This document shows positions 1-10,400 of a DNA stretch of 64,000 nucleotides, in pieces. Numbering within the stretch: position 1 is the first letter of the stretch; each line of letters starts with the position of its first letter. Source of the stretch: Dyadobacter psychrotolerans (GTDB lineage Bacteria > Bacteroidota > Bacteroidia > Cytophagales > Spirosomataceae); contig NZ_SMFL01000001.1 in NCBI RefSeq assembly GCF_004349265.1, forward strand, positions 682,001 through 746,000. Reading direction: 5' to 3'. The position numbers and the translations under genes are program-made. The notes below the pieces were generated by a model, which was not told the origin of the DNA, ran no database searches, and saw only the letters and a program-made list of their open reading frames with translations.

Positions 1-225
1 ACACAGCAAGCATCAAATGGTACGTTAAGTGAAATACAAATAAGTTTGCTGAGGCTCTTTGATCAGGGTATCAGTGACAGCGAGACTCTGGAATTACGGA
101 AAATATTAATGGATTTTTTTGATCAGGGGCTTCGGAAAGAATTAGAGGAAGTACTGAAAATTAAAGAATATTCCGATGAGGATTACCGTAAAATGCTTTC
201 AAGCGATAAATCCTTTGTCAAATGA
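1..225 (+). CDS. Partial antitoxin-like protein of a PIN toxin pair
   Basis: An open frame enters from the left edge and ends at TGA 223-225, giving 74 residues of a protein whose start lies outside the window. The visible part is acidic and helical (segments such as LRKILMDFFDQGL and KEYSDEDYRKMLSSDKSF) with no catalytic motif. Its stop overlaps the start of the next gene by four bases (ATGA), a typical antitoxin-toxin coupling. The antitoxin role is inferred from position alone, because the DNA-binding half is not visible. Confidence 0.5.
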   Translation, partial: TQQASNGTLSEIQISLLRLFDQGISDSETLELRKILMDFFDQGLRKELEEVLKIKEYSDEDYRKMLSSDKSFVK

Positions 226-629
226 TTCGTGTTGTGATAGACACAAATTGTCTAAGAGCGTCAATCCCTCCAAAAAGCCCATTTTATCAGCTATATCTTG
301 ATTTCAGATCTGAGAAGTTTGAATGGTTTGTGAGCAATGAAATATTGTTGGAATACGATGAAATTCGCACTAAAACCTACTCTCAAAAGACCTCTCAGTT
401 TATCCTGCACCAATTGGCTATTGCCCCAAATGTCGTCTTTACTGAACCCGCATTTAAATGGAATTTAATAATAAATGACCCCGATGACAATAAATTTTCA
501 GACTTGGCGATAAGTTCCAACTGCAATTACCTGGTTAGCAATGATTCTGATTTTAATATCTTTAAATCAATTGAATTTCCAAAACTTACAGTCATTGATT
601 TGGAATCCTTTTTAGCAATTATAAAATGA
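222..629 (+). CDS. PIN-domain ribonuclease toxin (COG1569-like)
   Basis: A 135-residue PIN-fold protein. The conserved acidic residues are in place: D7 in VVIDTN, E44 in ILLEYDEI, D94 in DDNKFSDLA and D108 in LVSNDSDF. These coordinate the divalent metal in PIN ribonucleases. The family is annotated as the 'PIN family toxin component of a toxin-antitoxin system', which acts in the cytoplasm on RNA. The gene is translationally coupled to the upstream frame by an ATGA overlap, so the two probably form one operon. It converges on the permease gene at 635, with only five bases between the stops. RNA cleavage is family knowledge; the target cannot be told. Confidence 0.85.
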   Translation: MIRVVIDTNCLRASIPPKSPFYQLYLDFRSEKFEWFVSNEILLEYDEIRTKTYSQKTSQFILHQLAIAPNVVFTEPAFKWNLIINDPDDNKFSDLAISSNCNYLVSNDSDFNIFKSIEFPKLTVIDLESFLAIIK

Positions 630-634
630 GGTCC

Positions 635-3034
635 CTACTCCATCCTCAAACTCTTCACCGGATTCATTAAGGAGGCTTTTATCACTTTGAATCCAATTGT
701 TAGCAACGTAATTACTAGGATTATCAAACATCCCGAAGCCGGAATCCACCATTTCAGATCAATGCGATAGGCAAAATTGGTTAGCCAATGCGAAGCAAAA
801 TAACATCCAACCGGTGCTGCTATCAGGAATGCAACCAAAACAAGAATCAAAAATTCTTTTCCGAAAAGCAAAACAATGCTTTCCACACCAGCGCCCAATA
901 CTTTTCGGACACCAATTTCTTTTGTTCTTTGCGTGACCATAAACGACACCATTCCATACAACCCCAAACAACAAATAAGAATAGCAATCAATGCAAAGGA
1001 GCGGATCAGTGTCGTTAATTGCTCTTCTTTTTCATAAAACTTAGCAATCTGTTCGTCCACAAACTGATAGGAAAACACGTCGTCCGGATAATCCTTTTGC
1101 CAAACCGCCTGGATATTTCGGATTGTTTTGCCAAAATCTTTTGTATTGAGCTTAATCGCTATTTCTTTGTATTGCGCTGGCTTGGCAAAGATGACACAAG
1201 GCTCCACCGCCACCTGAAGCGATTTTAAATGAAAGCTTTTTACCACCCCAACAATCCTGCCTTTCAAATCACCCATTCCGGTGTTCAGCATCTTTCCTAA
1301 AACCTTTTGCGGATCCGTTATTCCCAGCTTGAACATCAATTCTTCATTCACAACAAATTCTTTCAGCGAATCGCGATCGGTAAAACTGCGCCCTGCTATC
1401 AGCTTCATTTTATAGGTGCTGATATAATTTTCATCTCCGTAACGTTCGCGGATCACAAACTTTTCCCAGTCTGCGCTTTTATCAAATTTAACTTGGCCTC
1501 CAAATCCCATACTGGATGTTGGCGCCTCGTACTGATAAGCAACAGACTTGATATCAGCAAATTGAAGCAAACTATTTCGTAAAGACCCATTGATTTTCTG
1601 TTTCGAATTTTTATTCGGCAACTGAACCGTTAAAACTGCATTTTGATCAAATCCAAGATCCGCATTTTTAAAATATTTCAGCTGAAGAATAAGTACCAGC
1701 GTACCGATAACCAGAATCTGAGCGATAAGCAACTGGGCAACAATCAAAGACCTGCGTAGACCGAGGCCACCAATTTGCTTTGTTCCTAATTTACCTTTCA
1801 GCGCGGTGATGGGATTGAAACCCGAAATAATGACGGCCGGATAGAAACCAGCGATAGGAATAACAGATAGAATTGTCAGCGACCAGCAAAACAAAAATTG
1901 CAACTGAAATACCATTCCGAAATAAAAATCCTGGGTCTGTGTCCAGTTGTTTAGCACAGGCAGCAGTAAAGCGACTAAAAGCAGCGTGACGAAAGCGGAG
2001 AACAAGGTTAGCAAAGCGGTTTCGCTCATGAACTGCCAGAATAATTGCCGTCTTGTACTTCCCAAAACTTTTCTGACACCAATTTCTTTTGCTCTTTTTA
2101 TTGCCTGCGCAGTTGCAAGATTTATAAAATTGATACACGCAATGAATAGTAAAAAAAGACCCACAACTACTAAAATTATTAAAATTGGCCGCCGAATTTT
2201 GCCACCATACCTTTCATCAAAATGAACTTCAGATAATGGCTGAAGTTTGTGTTCGTAATATCTGGCGGTCTCAGCATAGTATTTTGTACCATTTGTTTTT
2301 ATAAGCTTCTCCACCGACTTGAAATCTGCTCCCGGGACAAGCCGGATAAAAATTTGATTACGCGAGCTTAACCAGCCGAAATTATCCAAATCGTAAGCAG
2401 GCTCAATCTTCTTTATGGTTGGTAAGGATATATAAACATCAAATTTTAAATCTGTCGGATTTTGTGATTCTTTTAAAACACCGGCGATTCTTAAATCAGT
2501 GGCATTGTCAAGACGCAGGATTTTTCCAACTACGTTTGTTAGTCCAAAATATTTTCTGGCTACTTTTTCACTGATAACTGCTGCATAGGGTTCCTTCATT
2601 ATGCCATTTAAGTTGCCTTCAAGCACATTGAATTTAAATATTTCCATAAATCCCTGATCAGCAAAAACCACGTTTTCTTTCTCGGTGAATCTTCTGGTTT
2701 CGTTTTGGTAAATTGACAAGAGTGTTGCGACCGGTATTTTCTTAATAAACCCTACTTTTTCAATCTGTGAGTAATCCATGGCCAATGCTCCTGCCAAAGG
2801 AACGGACGTATCAGAGCTATACTCAATTCCTTCATCTAAGTGAAGATTTAAAACCAATCGGTACAACCTGTCAAAACCGGGCTGATGCCTGTCGGTACTG
2901 AGATGATTTTGCAAAAACAAAAAAATAAGTATGGCTCCCGTCATCCCCATGCTAAGACCGGCCACGTTCAGGATCGTGTATGTCCGGTTAATACGAAGAT
3001 TCCGCAGGGCGATTTTGAGGTAGTTTTGCAGCAT
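635..3034 (-). CDS. FtsX/MacB-type ABC transporter permease (1)
   Basis: A 799-residue inner-membrane permease with two tandem MacB_PCD + FtsX halves. The first helix is at about residues 20-42 (VAGLSMGMTGAILIFLFL). It is followed by a periplasmic domain, a three-helix FtsX block at about 285-430 that begins with KRAKEIGVRKVLGS, a second periplasmic domain, and a C-terminal FtsX block with QRTKEIGVRKVLGAG. It ends in NPVKSLRME, the signature tail of this family. Such proteins move substrates or transmit mechanical force in the envelope with a separate ATPase, and no ATPase gene is adjacent. It lies 288 bases downstream of permease 2 and is probably cotranscribed with it. The substrate is unknown. 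Confidence 0.9.
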   Translation of the reverse strand: MLQNYLKIALRNLRINRTYTILNVAGLSMGMTGAILIFLFLQNHLSTDRHQPGFDRLYRLVLNLHLDEGIEYSSDTSVPLAGALAMDYSQIEKVGFIKKIPVATLLSIYQNETRRFTEKENVVFADQGFMEIFKFNVLEGNLNGIMKEPYAAVISEKVARKYFGLTNVVGKILRLDNATDLRIAGVLKESQNPTDLKFDVYISLPTIKKIEPAYDLDNFGWLSSRNQIFIRLVPGADFKSVEKLIKTNGTKYYAETARYYEHKLQPLSEVHFDERYGGKIRRPILIILVVVGLFLLFIACINFINLATAQAIKRAKEIGVRKVLGSTRRQLFWQFMSETALLTLFSAFVTLLLVALLLPVLNNWTQTQDFYFGMVFQLQFLFCWSLTILSVIPIAGFYPAVIISGFNPITALKGKLGTKQIGGLGLRRSLIVAQLLIAQILVIGTLVLILQLKYFKNADLGFDQNAVLTVQLPNKNSKQKINGSLRNSLLQFADIKSVAYQYEAPTSSMGFGGQVKFDKSADWEKFVIRERYGDENYISTYKMKLIAGRSFTDRDSLKEFVVNEELMFKLGITDPQKVLGKMLNTGMGDLKGRIVGVVKSFHLKSLQVAVEPCVIFAKPAQYKEIAIKLNTKDFGKTIRNIQAVWQKDYPDDVFSYQFVDEQIAKFYEKEEQLTTLIRSFALIAILICCLGLYGMVSFMVTQRTKEIGVRKVLGAGVESIVLLFGKEFLILVLVAFLIAAPVGCYFASHWLTNFAYRIDLKWWIPASGCLIILVITLLTIGFKVIKASLMNPVKSLRME

Positions 3035-3062
3035 TGGAAGAGTAGGTTTGCAATTTTCGATG

Positions 3063-3274
3063 AAGCCTGAAAGGCTTAAATTTGAATAACCCCGGGTTAC
3101 ACCCTGGGTGAATTTCAGGCAGTTCAGTCACCAACCCCGAACGGGTTTGAATAAAACAATCCGGCGTCACAATTATCAGAAATATTTAACCCTTTCAGGG
3201 TTGCAAATAATTGATTTGCATCTCAAACCCCGGATTGCATCCGGGGCTATTCGTGTTCAAGCCTTTCAGGCTTT
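3063..3274. repeat. Inverted pair of REP-like palindromic units
   Basis: Two related units of about 46 bases face each other. The left unit starts with the palindrome AAGCCTGAAAGGCTT (3063-3077), followed by GAATAACCCCGGG. The right unit, read in reverse, has the same order: AAGCCT-GAA-AGGCTT (3260-3274), then GAATAGCCCCGG with a perfect CCCCGGAT-TGC-ATCCGGGG hairpin at 3229-3247. Another palindrome, AACCCTTTCAGGGTT, sits at 3189-3203. This layout resembles BIME-type REP clusters mobilised by RAYT transposases, but no RAYT gene is in the window. It may also act as a transcript-stabilising hairpin between the two permease genes. Confidence 0.6.
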
Positions 3275-3322
3275 CCTCGTTATTTCGATCTTGATTACGC
3301 TAAATCTTTCAGCTTTGCTAAA

Positions 3323-5728
3323 TTACTCTGAAGTAATGGATTTTACGGGATTCATTGATGCTGCTTTATAGGTCTGCAGACAAACTACGCCGACAATTAC
3401 GATTCCGAAAATCATACCGATCCAGGCAAAGGTCAGCAGGTTCAGATTAATCCGGTAGGCGTAATTTTCCAGCCATTTTTTCATTCCCAACATGGCCAAC
3501 GGGAAAGATATAAGTACTGATATGCCCATTACCAGAAGAAATTCTTTTACAAAAAGAATTATAATACTCCATGCAGTTGCGCCGAGCACTTTTCTGATTC
3601 CCAGTTCTTTTGTCCTCCTCGCGGTGCTTTGCGCCACCATCCCCAATACACCTAACAAGACGATTACAATAGCCAGCAGCGTGGCCACTTGTGATGCCTT
3701 TTGCAGCTGCACTTCCGACTTGTAAAGCTTTTGTAATGTATCGTCCATAAAGGCGTACTCAAATGGAGCATCCGGCATGAGTTCCCGCCATTTTTTCTCA
3801 ACCGCAGCCACAGATTCTCCCAAATGTGAAGGAACAATCCTGAACGTCAAAAACCTGTAAGCATTTCCACCATTGATATGTAAAAATGCCAGTGGTTTCA
3901 TTGACTGGTGCATGGATTCAAAATGAAAATTCTTGGACACACCACAAATGATAAACGGAGTCGAAAATGAATGAACATTTACAAGCTGTCCAACAGCATC
4001 TTCTGCATTTTGGAATCCTAAAGATTTCACCGCTGTTTCATTGAGCACAATAGTGCCGGGCTGGTAAACTCCTTCTTTGGCATGAAAAAACTTTCCAGCT
4101 GCCATTTTGATCTGGTAGGTATCTGCATATTTTTCATCCGTTCCCAGAAATTGTGTATAAATAGCGTTTGCAGAATCCTGCCCTGGTTTATAAATACCAA
4201 ACTGATTTCCGTTATTCCCATTTGGAATTTCATATGACAAACTCACCTGGTTAACCTCTTTCAAATGTGAAAACTGATCCCTGATTGCCGCCATTTTCGC
4301 AACACCTTCGGGAGTCCAGTCGCGGGGAACGGCAACTGACATCAGCGATTCCTTTTTGTAACCCAGATCTTTATTAAAAAAGAATTTAACCTGCTGTGAA
4401 ACGATGACTGCTGCAGTTATTACAAACAAGGCAATCGAGAATTGTGAAACCATCAAAAGTCTTCGGAGACGGATATTTTCTTTCACCAATTTCAGTTTCC
4501 CCTTCATCGAGTCAACAGATGGTAGTGAGGACAAAACAAATGCCGGATAAAAACCACCAGCCAGTCCGGTTAACAATGCTATAACTACAATTATTAAAAT
4601 GGAGAATGGCAGCAAAGAGAATGACGACGCGATTTCTTTACCCAGGATACCGGCGAAATAGGATCTAAAAACTTCATAAAATAAAACCGAGACTAACGTG
4701 GCAAAAAAAGCAAGCAGAATTGATTCTGCAAGAAATTGCCTGAGAAGCTGTCCTTTAAAACTTCCCAGCACTTTCCTGACCCCAATTTCCTTCAGTCGGG
4801 ATGAAGAGTTACCAATGGAAATGTTGATAAAATTTACAATCGCCATAAACAGTATAAAAACCGTTACAGCAGAAAGTGTATAAACCATTTTCCTGACCAA
4901 ACCATTATTTGCCTCCCAGTAATATTGTTTTAAAGGAGTAAAATACACCTGAAGGTTTGCCCGCAAGTCTTCAGGAACATTTGTGTTTAAGATTTGGTTA
5001 ACCGGTTTTTCAAGATCCTTTACTAAAACTCCCTTTTTCAGTTCTATAAAAGTGACCATATATGGAAATGCCCAGCTATCCTCGGCACCTTTGCGGCCAT
5101 CCAGACTGCTTAACGGGATAAACATTTCTATCTGAGACACTTGCAGATGACTTATAGAATTGTCTGGTAATTTTTCAAGAACACCTGTCACCTGAAATTC
5201 CTGCTTGCCGCCTACGAAATTGTGTAATGTGAGCGTTTGGCCAAGCACATCGGTTTTTCCGAAATATTTTATTGCCTTTTCATCTGTTAGTACAATCGAG
5301 TTAGGTTTGTTTAAGGCTGTATTCGGATCGCCATGAAGAAGAGGAAATCCATACATGCTGAGCAAAGTCGAATCGCCGGTCTGTATTTCTTCTCTAAAAT
5401 GTTTTTCATTTTTAGAAACCGCTACCGTGATTCCATCGAAGCGATAATAATTTGCGACCAGGTCGGGATAATTCTCTTTCAGCGTTTTTCCTAACGGACC
5501 CAAGGAAGCAAAGTCGATACCCATATCCGGATTCTTCCATTTGCTTCGGATGATATACTGGTTTTCGGCATTTCGCAAATTAAGGTTAACCTGGATTTCT
5601 CCACAGATAAAACCTGCAATAAGAAAAGTAAATGTCAGCCCTACAGACAATCCTAAAATCGTGACAAAAGCAAAAAACCTGCGTTTCATGAGGTTGCGCC
5701 ATGCGATTTTAAGATAGTTTTTTAGCAT
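3323..5728 (-). CDS. FtsX/MacB-type ABC transporter permease (2)
   Basis: An 801-residue two-half permease. The N-terminal helix runs over about residues 19-44 (TILGLSVGLTFTFLIAGFI). The first FtsX block contains SSRLKEIGVRKVLGSFKGQ and the second RRTKELGIRKVLGATAWS. The tail is AASMNPVKSITSE. It is more divergent from the other permeases here, in its periplasmic domains and in its tail. It is the first gene of a probable two-gene unit with permease 1. No dyad pair of the kind found before permeases 3, 5 and 10 lies upstream, so this unit is likely regulated differently. The substrate is unknown and no ATPase gene is adjacent. Confidence 0.9.
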   Translation of the reverse strand: MLKNYLKIAWRNLMKRRFFAFVTILGLSVGLTFTFLIAGFICGEIQVNLNLRNAENQYIIRSKWKNPDMGIDFASLGPLGKTLKENYPDLVANYYRFDGITVAVSKNEKHFREEIQTGDSTLLSMYGFPLLHGDPNTALNKPNSIVLTDEKAIKYFGKTDVLGQTLTLHNFVGGKQEFQVTGVLEKLPDNSISHLQVSQIEMFIPLSSLDGRKGAEDSWAFPYMVTFIELKKGVLVKDLEKPVNQILNTNVPEDLRANLQVYFTPLKQYYWEANNGLVRKMVYTLSAVTVFILFMAIVNFINISIGNSSSRLKEIGVRKVLGSFKGQLLRQFLAESILLAFFATLVSVLFYEVFRSYFAGILGKEIASSFSLLPFSILIIVVIALLTGLAGGFYPAFVLSSLPSVDSMKGKLKLVKENIRLRRLLMVSQFSIALFVITAAVIVSQQVKFFFNKDLGYKKESLMSVAVPRDWTPEGVAKMAAIRDQFSHLKEVNQVSLSYEIPNGNNGNQFGIYKPGQDSANAIYTQFLGTDEKYADTYQIKMAAGKFFHAKEGVYQPGTIVLNETAVKSLGFQNAEDAVGQLVNVHSFSTPFIICGVSKNFHFESMHQSMKPLAFLHINGGNAYRFLTFRIVPSHLGESVAAVEKKWRELMPDAPFEYAFMDDTLQKLYKSEVQLQKASQVATLLAIVIVLLGVLGMVAQSTARRTKELGIRKVLGATAWSIIILFVKEFLLVMGISVLISFPLAMLGMKKWLENYAYRINLNLLTFAWIGMIFGIVIVGVVCLQTYKAASMNPVKSITSE

Positions 5729-5779
5729 CAGATTCGGGCAGGGGGAAAAGGGTTCGGGGTTACTTTCCTGCTTTTAATC

Positions 5780-5787
5780 CAAAACTA
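5780..5787 (-). promoter_or_regulatory. Candidate -7 box for the permease 2/1 unit
   Basis: Read on the minus strand this is TAGTTTTG, an exact match to the Bacteroidota -7 box TANNTTTG, 52 bases before the ATG at 5728. No good -33 TTG is seen at the usual distance, so this is only a candidate. Confidence 0.3.
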
Positions 5788-5887
5788 ATTAAATCCTTTT
5801 CGCTTTATCTTTCACTGTTAGGTATTTAACTCTTTTTAACTTAAACCGCAGTCCTGTTTCAATTGTATTTTGAAAAAAAATAGAGGC

Positions 5888-5910
5888 AAAAAAAATCCCG
5901 CTGTCGGGAT
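5888..5910 (-). terminator. Intrinsic terminator after the first SusC/SusD operon
   Basis: The hairpin ATCCCG-CTGT-CGGGAT (5895-5910) is flanked on its left by an A run. On the minus strand it therefore reads as a stem followed by about eight T. It lies 33 bases past the SusD stop codon. Confidence 0.8.
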
Positions 5911-5942
5911 GAACAGCAGGATCAGAAAATGACTTAGAAAGG

Positions 5943-7355
5943 TCAGTTTTGCTTATATGATTTATTAATATCCAGCTCTCTCTGCGGAATCAGAAATAAT
6001 GGACGTATGGTTTTCCCCTGCGCAAGCATCACATCCTTTGCAACGCCAAAACGAAGAAGATCGGCCCAGCGATGATTTTCAAAGGCCAGCTCCACCCTTC
6101 TTTCATGAAGCAGTTTTTGCGCAAAAGTCCCGGTAGTTGTGGCACTGACCGGAGCCAATTTCGCTCTTGCCCTCACCTGGTTAATCAACGCATAAGCTTC
6201 TGTACCTTCTCCCAGTGCTTCTGCAAGCATCAATAAGACATCTGCATAACGAAAGACAACGAAATTGTAAGAAGCATCCGTTTCTTCAAATGAATTTTCC
6301 CGCCCAAACTTTACGACATAACGAATGTCATTTTTTGTATTCGTAACCAAAACACCCTGCGTATTGACATAACTTGTATCCATCGACTTTATAAAACGAT
6401 CGTCTCCGGCTTCAAATTCTTTTAGAATACTCTGGGTTGGTCTGTTTTTGTAAGCGCCGGTACTGTGTTTCAAAGTAGGTGAAAAGGCATTGGTAAACGC
6501 GTTCCCTGTTCCCGTTGCACCTCCTTTAAATTGTACTTCAAAAATAGATTCCACGTTATTTTTGTTTGCCAGGCCCCAAAGATTCGCATAATTTGGAACC
6601 AGTGAGTAACCGTAGGAAGCAATGATACGGCGAAGCACAGTTTCCGCAGATTTTTTATCGCCGGCGGCAAGATATACTTTTGCCAGAAGCGTTGCTGCTG
6701 CTCCTTTTGTAGCCCGGCCAACGTTAGCTGCATCATATTTAACAAGTAAACCACTTTCAGCCTTTATCAAGTCGGGAATCAGTTGTTTATACACATCGGC
6801 AGCCGGAACCTGCGGCAAAGCTTTTCCTTCATCTACGGATTTTGCTTCGGTAAGCGGTAAAGGAATGTTTCCAAACGAAACTGCGAGATTGTAGAAGAAC
6901 AAAGATCTTAAAAACAGGGCTTCACCACGAATCCGTTCTTTGTCAGCCGAAGGCATATCTACCGCATCCAACCGGCTAAGTACAATATTGCTTCTAGCTA
7001 TTCCCAGATATGAATCTGTGTAGGCCAGCGTTACCAATTCACTGGTTGAGTTTTCAACAAAGTTTTCAATAACTGTTAAATCCGCTCCCAAACCAGTTCC
7101 ATCGGGGCCCTGATCGGTATTATCTGATCGCATTTCCTGCGTGATCCAGTAACTTTGATTATAGGTTCCGTTCAATTGCAGGGTTTTGTAAGCTGCATTG
7201 ATTGCCGTGTTCATATCTCCCGCTGTGTTGTAAAACAGGTTTACGTTACGCTGGGAAATCGGACTGAGGTCGGTGAAACTATCACCGCAGGACATCAATA
7301 CGCCCGCACCGATTAGTGATGCGGCAATTGGAATATATATGTTCTTTAATTTCAT
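5943..7355 (-). CDS. SusD/RagB-family outer-membrane lipoprotein
   Basis: A 470-residue SusD homologue. The signal peptide ends in the lipobox LMSC with lipidated C23. Family hallmarks are RGEALFLRSLFFYNLAVSFGNIPLP near residue 145 (TPR-like helices) and HERRVELAFENHRWADLLRFG near the C-terminus. SusD proteins sit on the outer face of the outer membrane as a lid over the SusC channel and capture glycans or other oligomers. The gene follows its SusC partner by 60 bases on the same strand. The length is ordinary for the family (450-600), at the shorter end. The substrate cannot be read from sequence, and no polysaccharide-degrading cluster is adjacent; the nearest glycosidase is the GH1 gene at 13181. 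Confidence 0.93.
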   Translation of the reverse strand: MKLKNIYIPIAASLIGAGVLMSCGDSFTDLSPISQRNVNLFYNTAGDMNTAINAAYKTLQLNGTYNQSYWITQEMRSDNTDQGPDGTGLGADLTVIENFVENSTSELVTLAYTDSYLGIARSNIVLSRLDAVDMPSADKERIRGEALFLRSLFFYNLAVSFGNIPLPLTEAKSVDEGKALPQVPAADVYKQLIPDLIKAESGLLVKYDAANVGRATKGAAATLLAKVYLAAGDKKSAETVLRRIIASYGYSLVPNYANLWGLANKNNVESIFEVQFKGGATGTGNAFTNAFSPTLKHSTGAYKNRPTQSILKEFEAGDDRFIKSMDTSYVNTQGVLVTNTKNDIRYVVKFGRENSFEETDASYNFVVFRYADVLLMLAEALGEGTEAYALINQVRARAKLAPVSATTTGTFAQKLLHERRVELAFENHRWADLLRFGVAKDVMLAQGKTIRPLFLIPQRELDINKSYKQN

Positions 7356-7415
7356 ATGCTTGTTTTTGTAATTGTCAGCTTCCGGGATTAAAATAGCAGC
7401 CTGATTTTTCGATGA

Positions 7416-10400
7416 TTAAAATGTTACATTCAAACCAAACGTAAAGGTTTTAGCTAACGGATAAGCACCGTAATCTTCACCCTGCACACCGCTCAAAGTC
7501 GTTTGATTGTTCACCTCAGGATTGTATCCGACATATTTAGTACTTGTAAACAGGTTGGTTCCCGAGGCATAAAGCCGCAGCGACTGCACTTTGCTTCCCA
7601 GTGCCTTTTTGGGGAAGTTATATCCAAAGGCCAGGTTTCTCAAACGCAGGTAAGAACCGTCTTCAACCTGATACGACGAAGGTCTGTTGTTGTTCCCGTG
7701 TGTATCTGTAAGCCGGTCTGCACGAGGAATTTTGCCATTTCCTGGCTGCGATGCAGAAATCCAGCGTTCTGTTTCAACTGCGTAAGAGTTGGTTCCGGCC
7801 TCACCATTTGCCAAATGCCTTCTGGTCAGGTTAAGAATTTCCGATCCCTGAACACCCTGAAGAAGGAAACTCAGATCAAAGCCTTTAAATGTGAACCGGT
7901 TGGTAATCCCCCAGATATAGTCAGGCTGATAGTTGCCCGTCACGGTACGGTCAAGCGCATTGATCCTCCCATCACCATTTACATCCTTGAATTTAAAATC
8001 TCCTGGCGCTGGCTTGGGAGCAACTTCATCTTTCGGAGCGTTGTCGATATCATTTTGGTTTTGATAAATGCCTTCTACCACATAGCCATAATAACTTCCG
8101 ATTGCATCGCCAATACGGGTAATGTGACGAATACCTGCACCTCCCGAGCTCAGGATCGGATCTCCCGTTGGTCCAAGTTTAAGTACTTTATTTTTGTTTG
8201 TGGAAAAATTCAAATCGGTCGTCCAGCTAAATGCGCTCACCACATTACGGCTCGACACAGTCAGTTCCAAACCTTTGTTTTCAACCTCTCCGATATTTTG
8301 AAGGGCATTCAGGAAACCAACCGCTGCGGGAACCTGTACATTCAGAAGCAGATCCGAAGTAATTTTCTTGTACCAATCAAACGATACATAAACCCTGTCT
8401 TTGATAATACCAAAATCAAGACCAATATCCAGCTGCGTTGTTTTTTCCCAGGTCAGGCTGCTGTTACTGATTGTTGTTGGTGCGATACCATTTACCAGTA
8501 CGTTATTAAAAATGTAATTGGCAGGATTCAGCAAGCCGATTGATGCATAATTCGGGATCAGGAAGTTCCCTGTTTTACCCCAGCTTCCTCTAACTTTAAG
8601 GTCACTGATAAACGTTACAGGTTTAAGAAACGATTCTTCCGAAATTCTCCATCCTGCCGAAACAGAAGGAAAAACACCCATTTTGTTACCTTCTCCAAAA
8701 CGCGAAGATTTGTCAGCACGAATGGTGGCGGTCAGCAAATATTTACTTTGAAAAGCATAATTGGCACGTGCCAGATAGGAAACCAGCGACCACTCTTCCT
8801 GCGTGGAAGTTCCACCGGTAACCTGGCCGCCGCTAACGGTTTCTACAAGATCATCCGGAAATTTCTGGGCAAGAACCTGATTGATGTCAATGTGATCCTT
8901 TTGTGCGCTGTAACCAGCAACTGCCGATATTGAATGGTTTTGACCAAACATTTTATTGTAAGATAGCGTATTTTCAATCAACCAGTTATAGTTGAGTGAA
9001 AAGTTGGACTGTCCATAGGGATCACCGACCGTAGCTTCACGAAAAAGCAGCGAGTTGGCACGAAAGAAATTCCTGTTATAATTGTTTACGTCAACACCTG
9101 TGTACAACTTGTATTTAAGACCAGGAATGATCTCATATTCTGCAAAAAGATTTCCAAGTGTGCGAAACTGATTAAGTTTATCGGTAACACCGGCAATAAT
9201 CGCCAAAGGATTACTCGACGAAGTCATGTTTGCACCGCGACCGTCTTCCGTATACAAATGCGACTGATTGTCTGTCTGGTTGATCGCACCGTTTGCAAGA
9301 TACGGTTTCACAGTCGGAGAGGTAACCAAAGCGGAATATACGATACCTGGAGGATCAGCGAAATAGGGCGCTCCGGCCGGTGACCGGTCGTTGCTTGTAA
9401 AAGACGGACTCAGTCCTAAACCAAATTTCAGTTTTTTGGTAGCATTTGCTTCCAGGTTCACCCGGAAACTATACCGTTCAAAACCGCTTTTTTCAACAAC
9501 GCCTCTTTGATTATAATAACCTCCCGATACATAATAATTCACGTTATCGCTGCCTCCGGATAAGGAGGCGCTGTAACTCTGAACAGGCGAAGTGCGAAAT
9601 ACAAGATCCTGCCAGTCGGTGTCCGTTCCGTCCGGATTGGCATAATCGTCAGGAATGTAATAACTGGTGTTGGTTGTTTTTGTATAACGGGTTGCGTTGT
9701 TATCCGCTGCGTTGGCACCAACAACGTCCTGCAAATATGCATTGTTTTTGGCATCCCTCACATAGGCAGTCAGCTCGGCAGAGTTCATCAGATCGACCCG
9801 GTTAGCTACCGTTTGAAATCCGAAATAAGTATCAAAACCGATAACCGGCTTTTTATCCCTTTTCCCTTTTTTCGTTGTAATTAAAATAACACCATTGGAA
9901 CCGCGCGAACCATAAATCGCAGCAGAAGAGGCATCCTTTAAAACTTCAATTGATTCAATGTCCGACGGATTGATGGTCCCCAATGGATTTGAAGGAGGCA
10001 ATGCAAAAGCAACAGTTCTTCTCGAAACATCACCCTGAACACCCACATCAACATTTTTGGATATCGGAAAACCGTCTACTACATACAAAGGCTCGGTTCC
10101 GCCGGAAATGGAACCCAACCCGCGAACCCGGATCGTTGTCCCTGCTCCCGGTTCACCACTTGGTTCCTGAACCTGCACACCAGCGATTTGTCCCTGAATG
10201 GCATTTTCAAAATTGGTAACCGGCATGTCCTTGATATTCTTGGAAGAAAGCGAACCGACAGAACCGGTAATGTCCCGCTTGTTCTGGGTACCATATCCCA
10301 CCACCACAATTTCATTCAAACTACTCACATCTGCATCCAGCTGAACATCGATGGCTTGTTGCATACCGACCTTCACCTCCCGGCTTACATAACCGATGAA

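Noticed and set aside
7503..8543. Long open frame of 346 codons on the plus strand opposite the SusC gene
   Set aside because: It is antisense to a well-supported gene, has a cysteine- and arginine-rich composition typical of shadow frames, and shows no domain.
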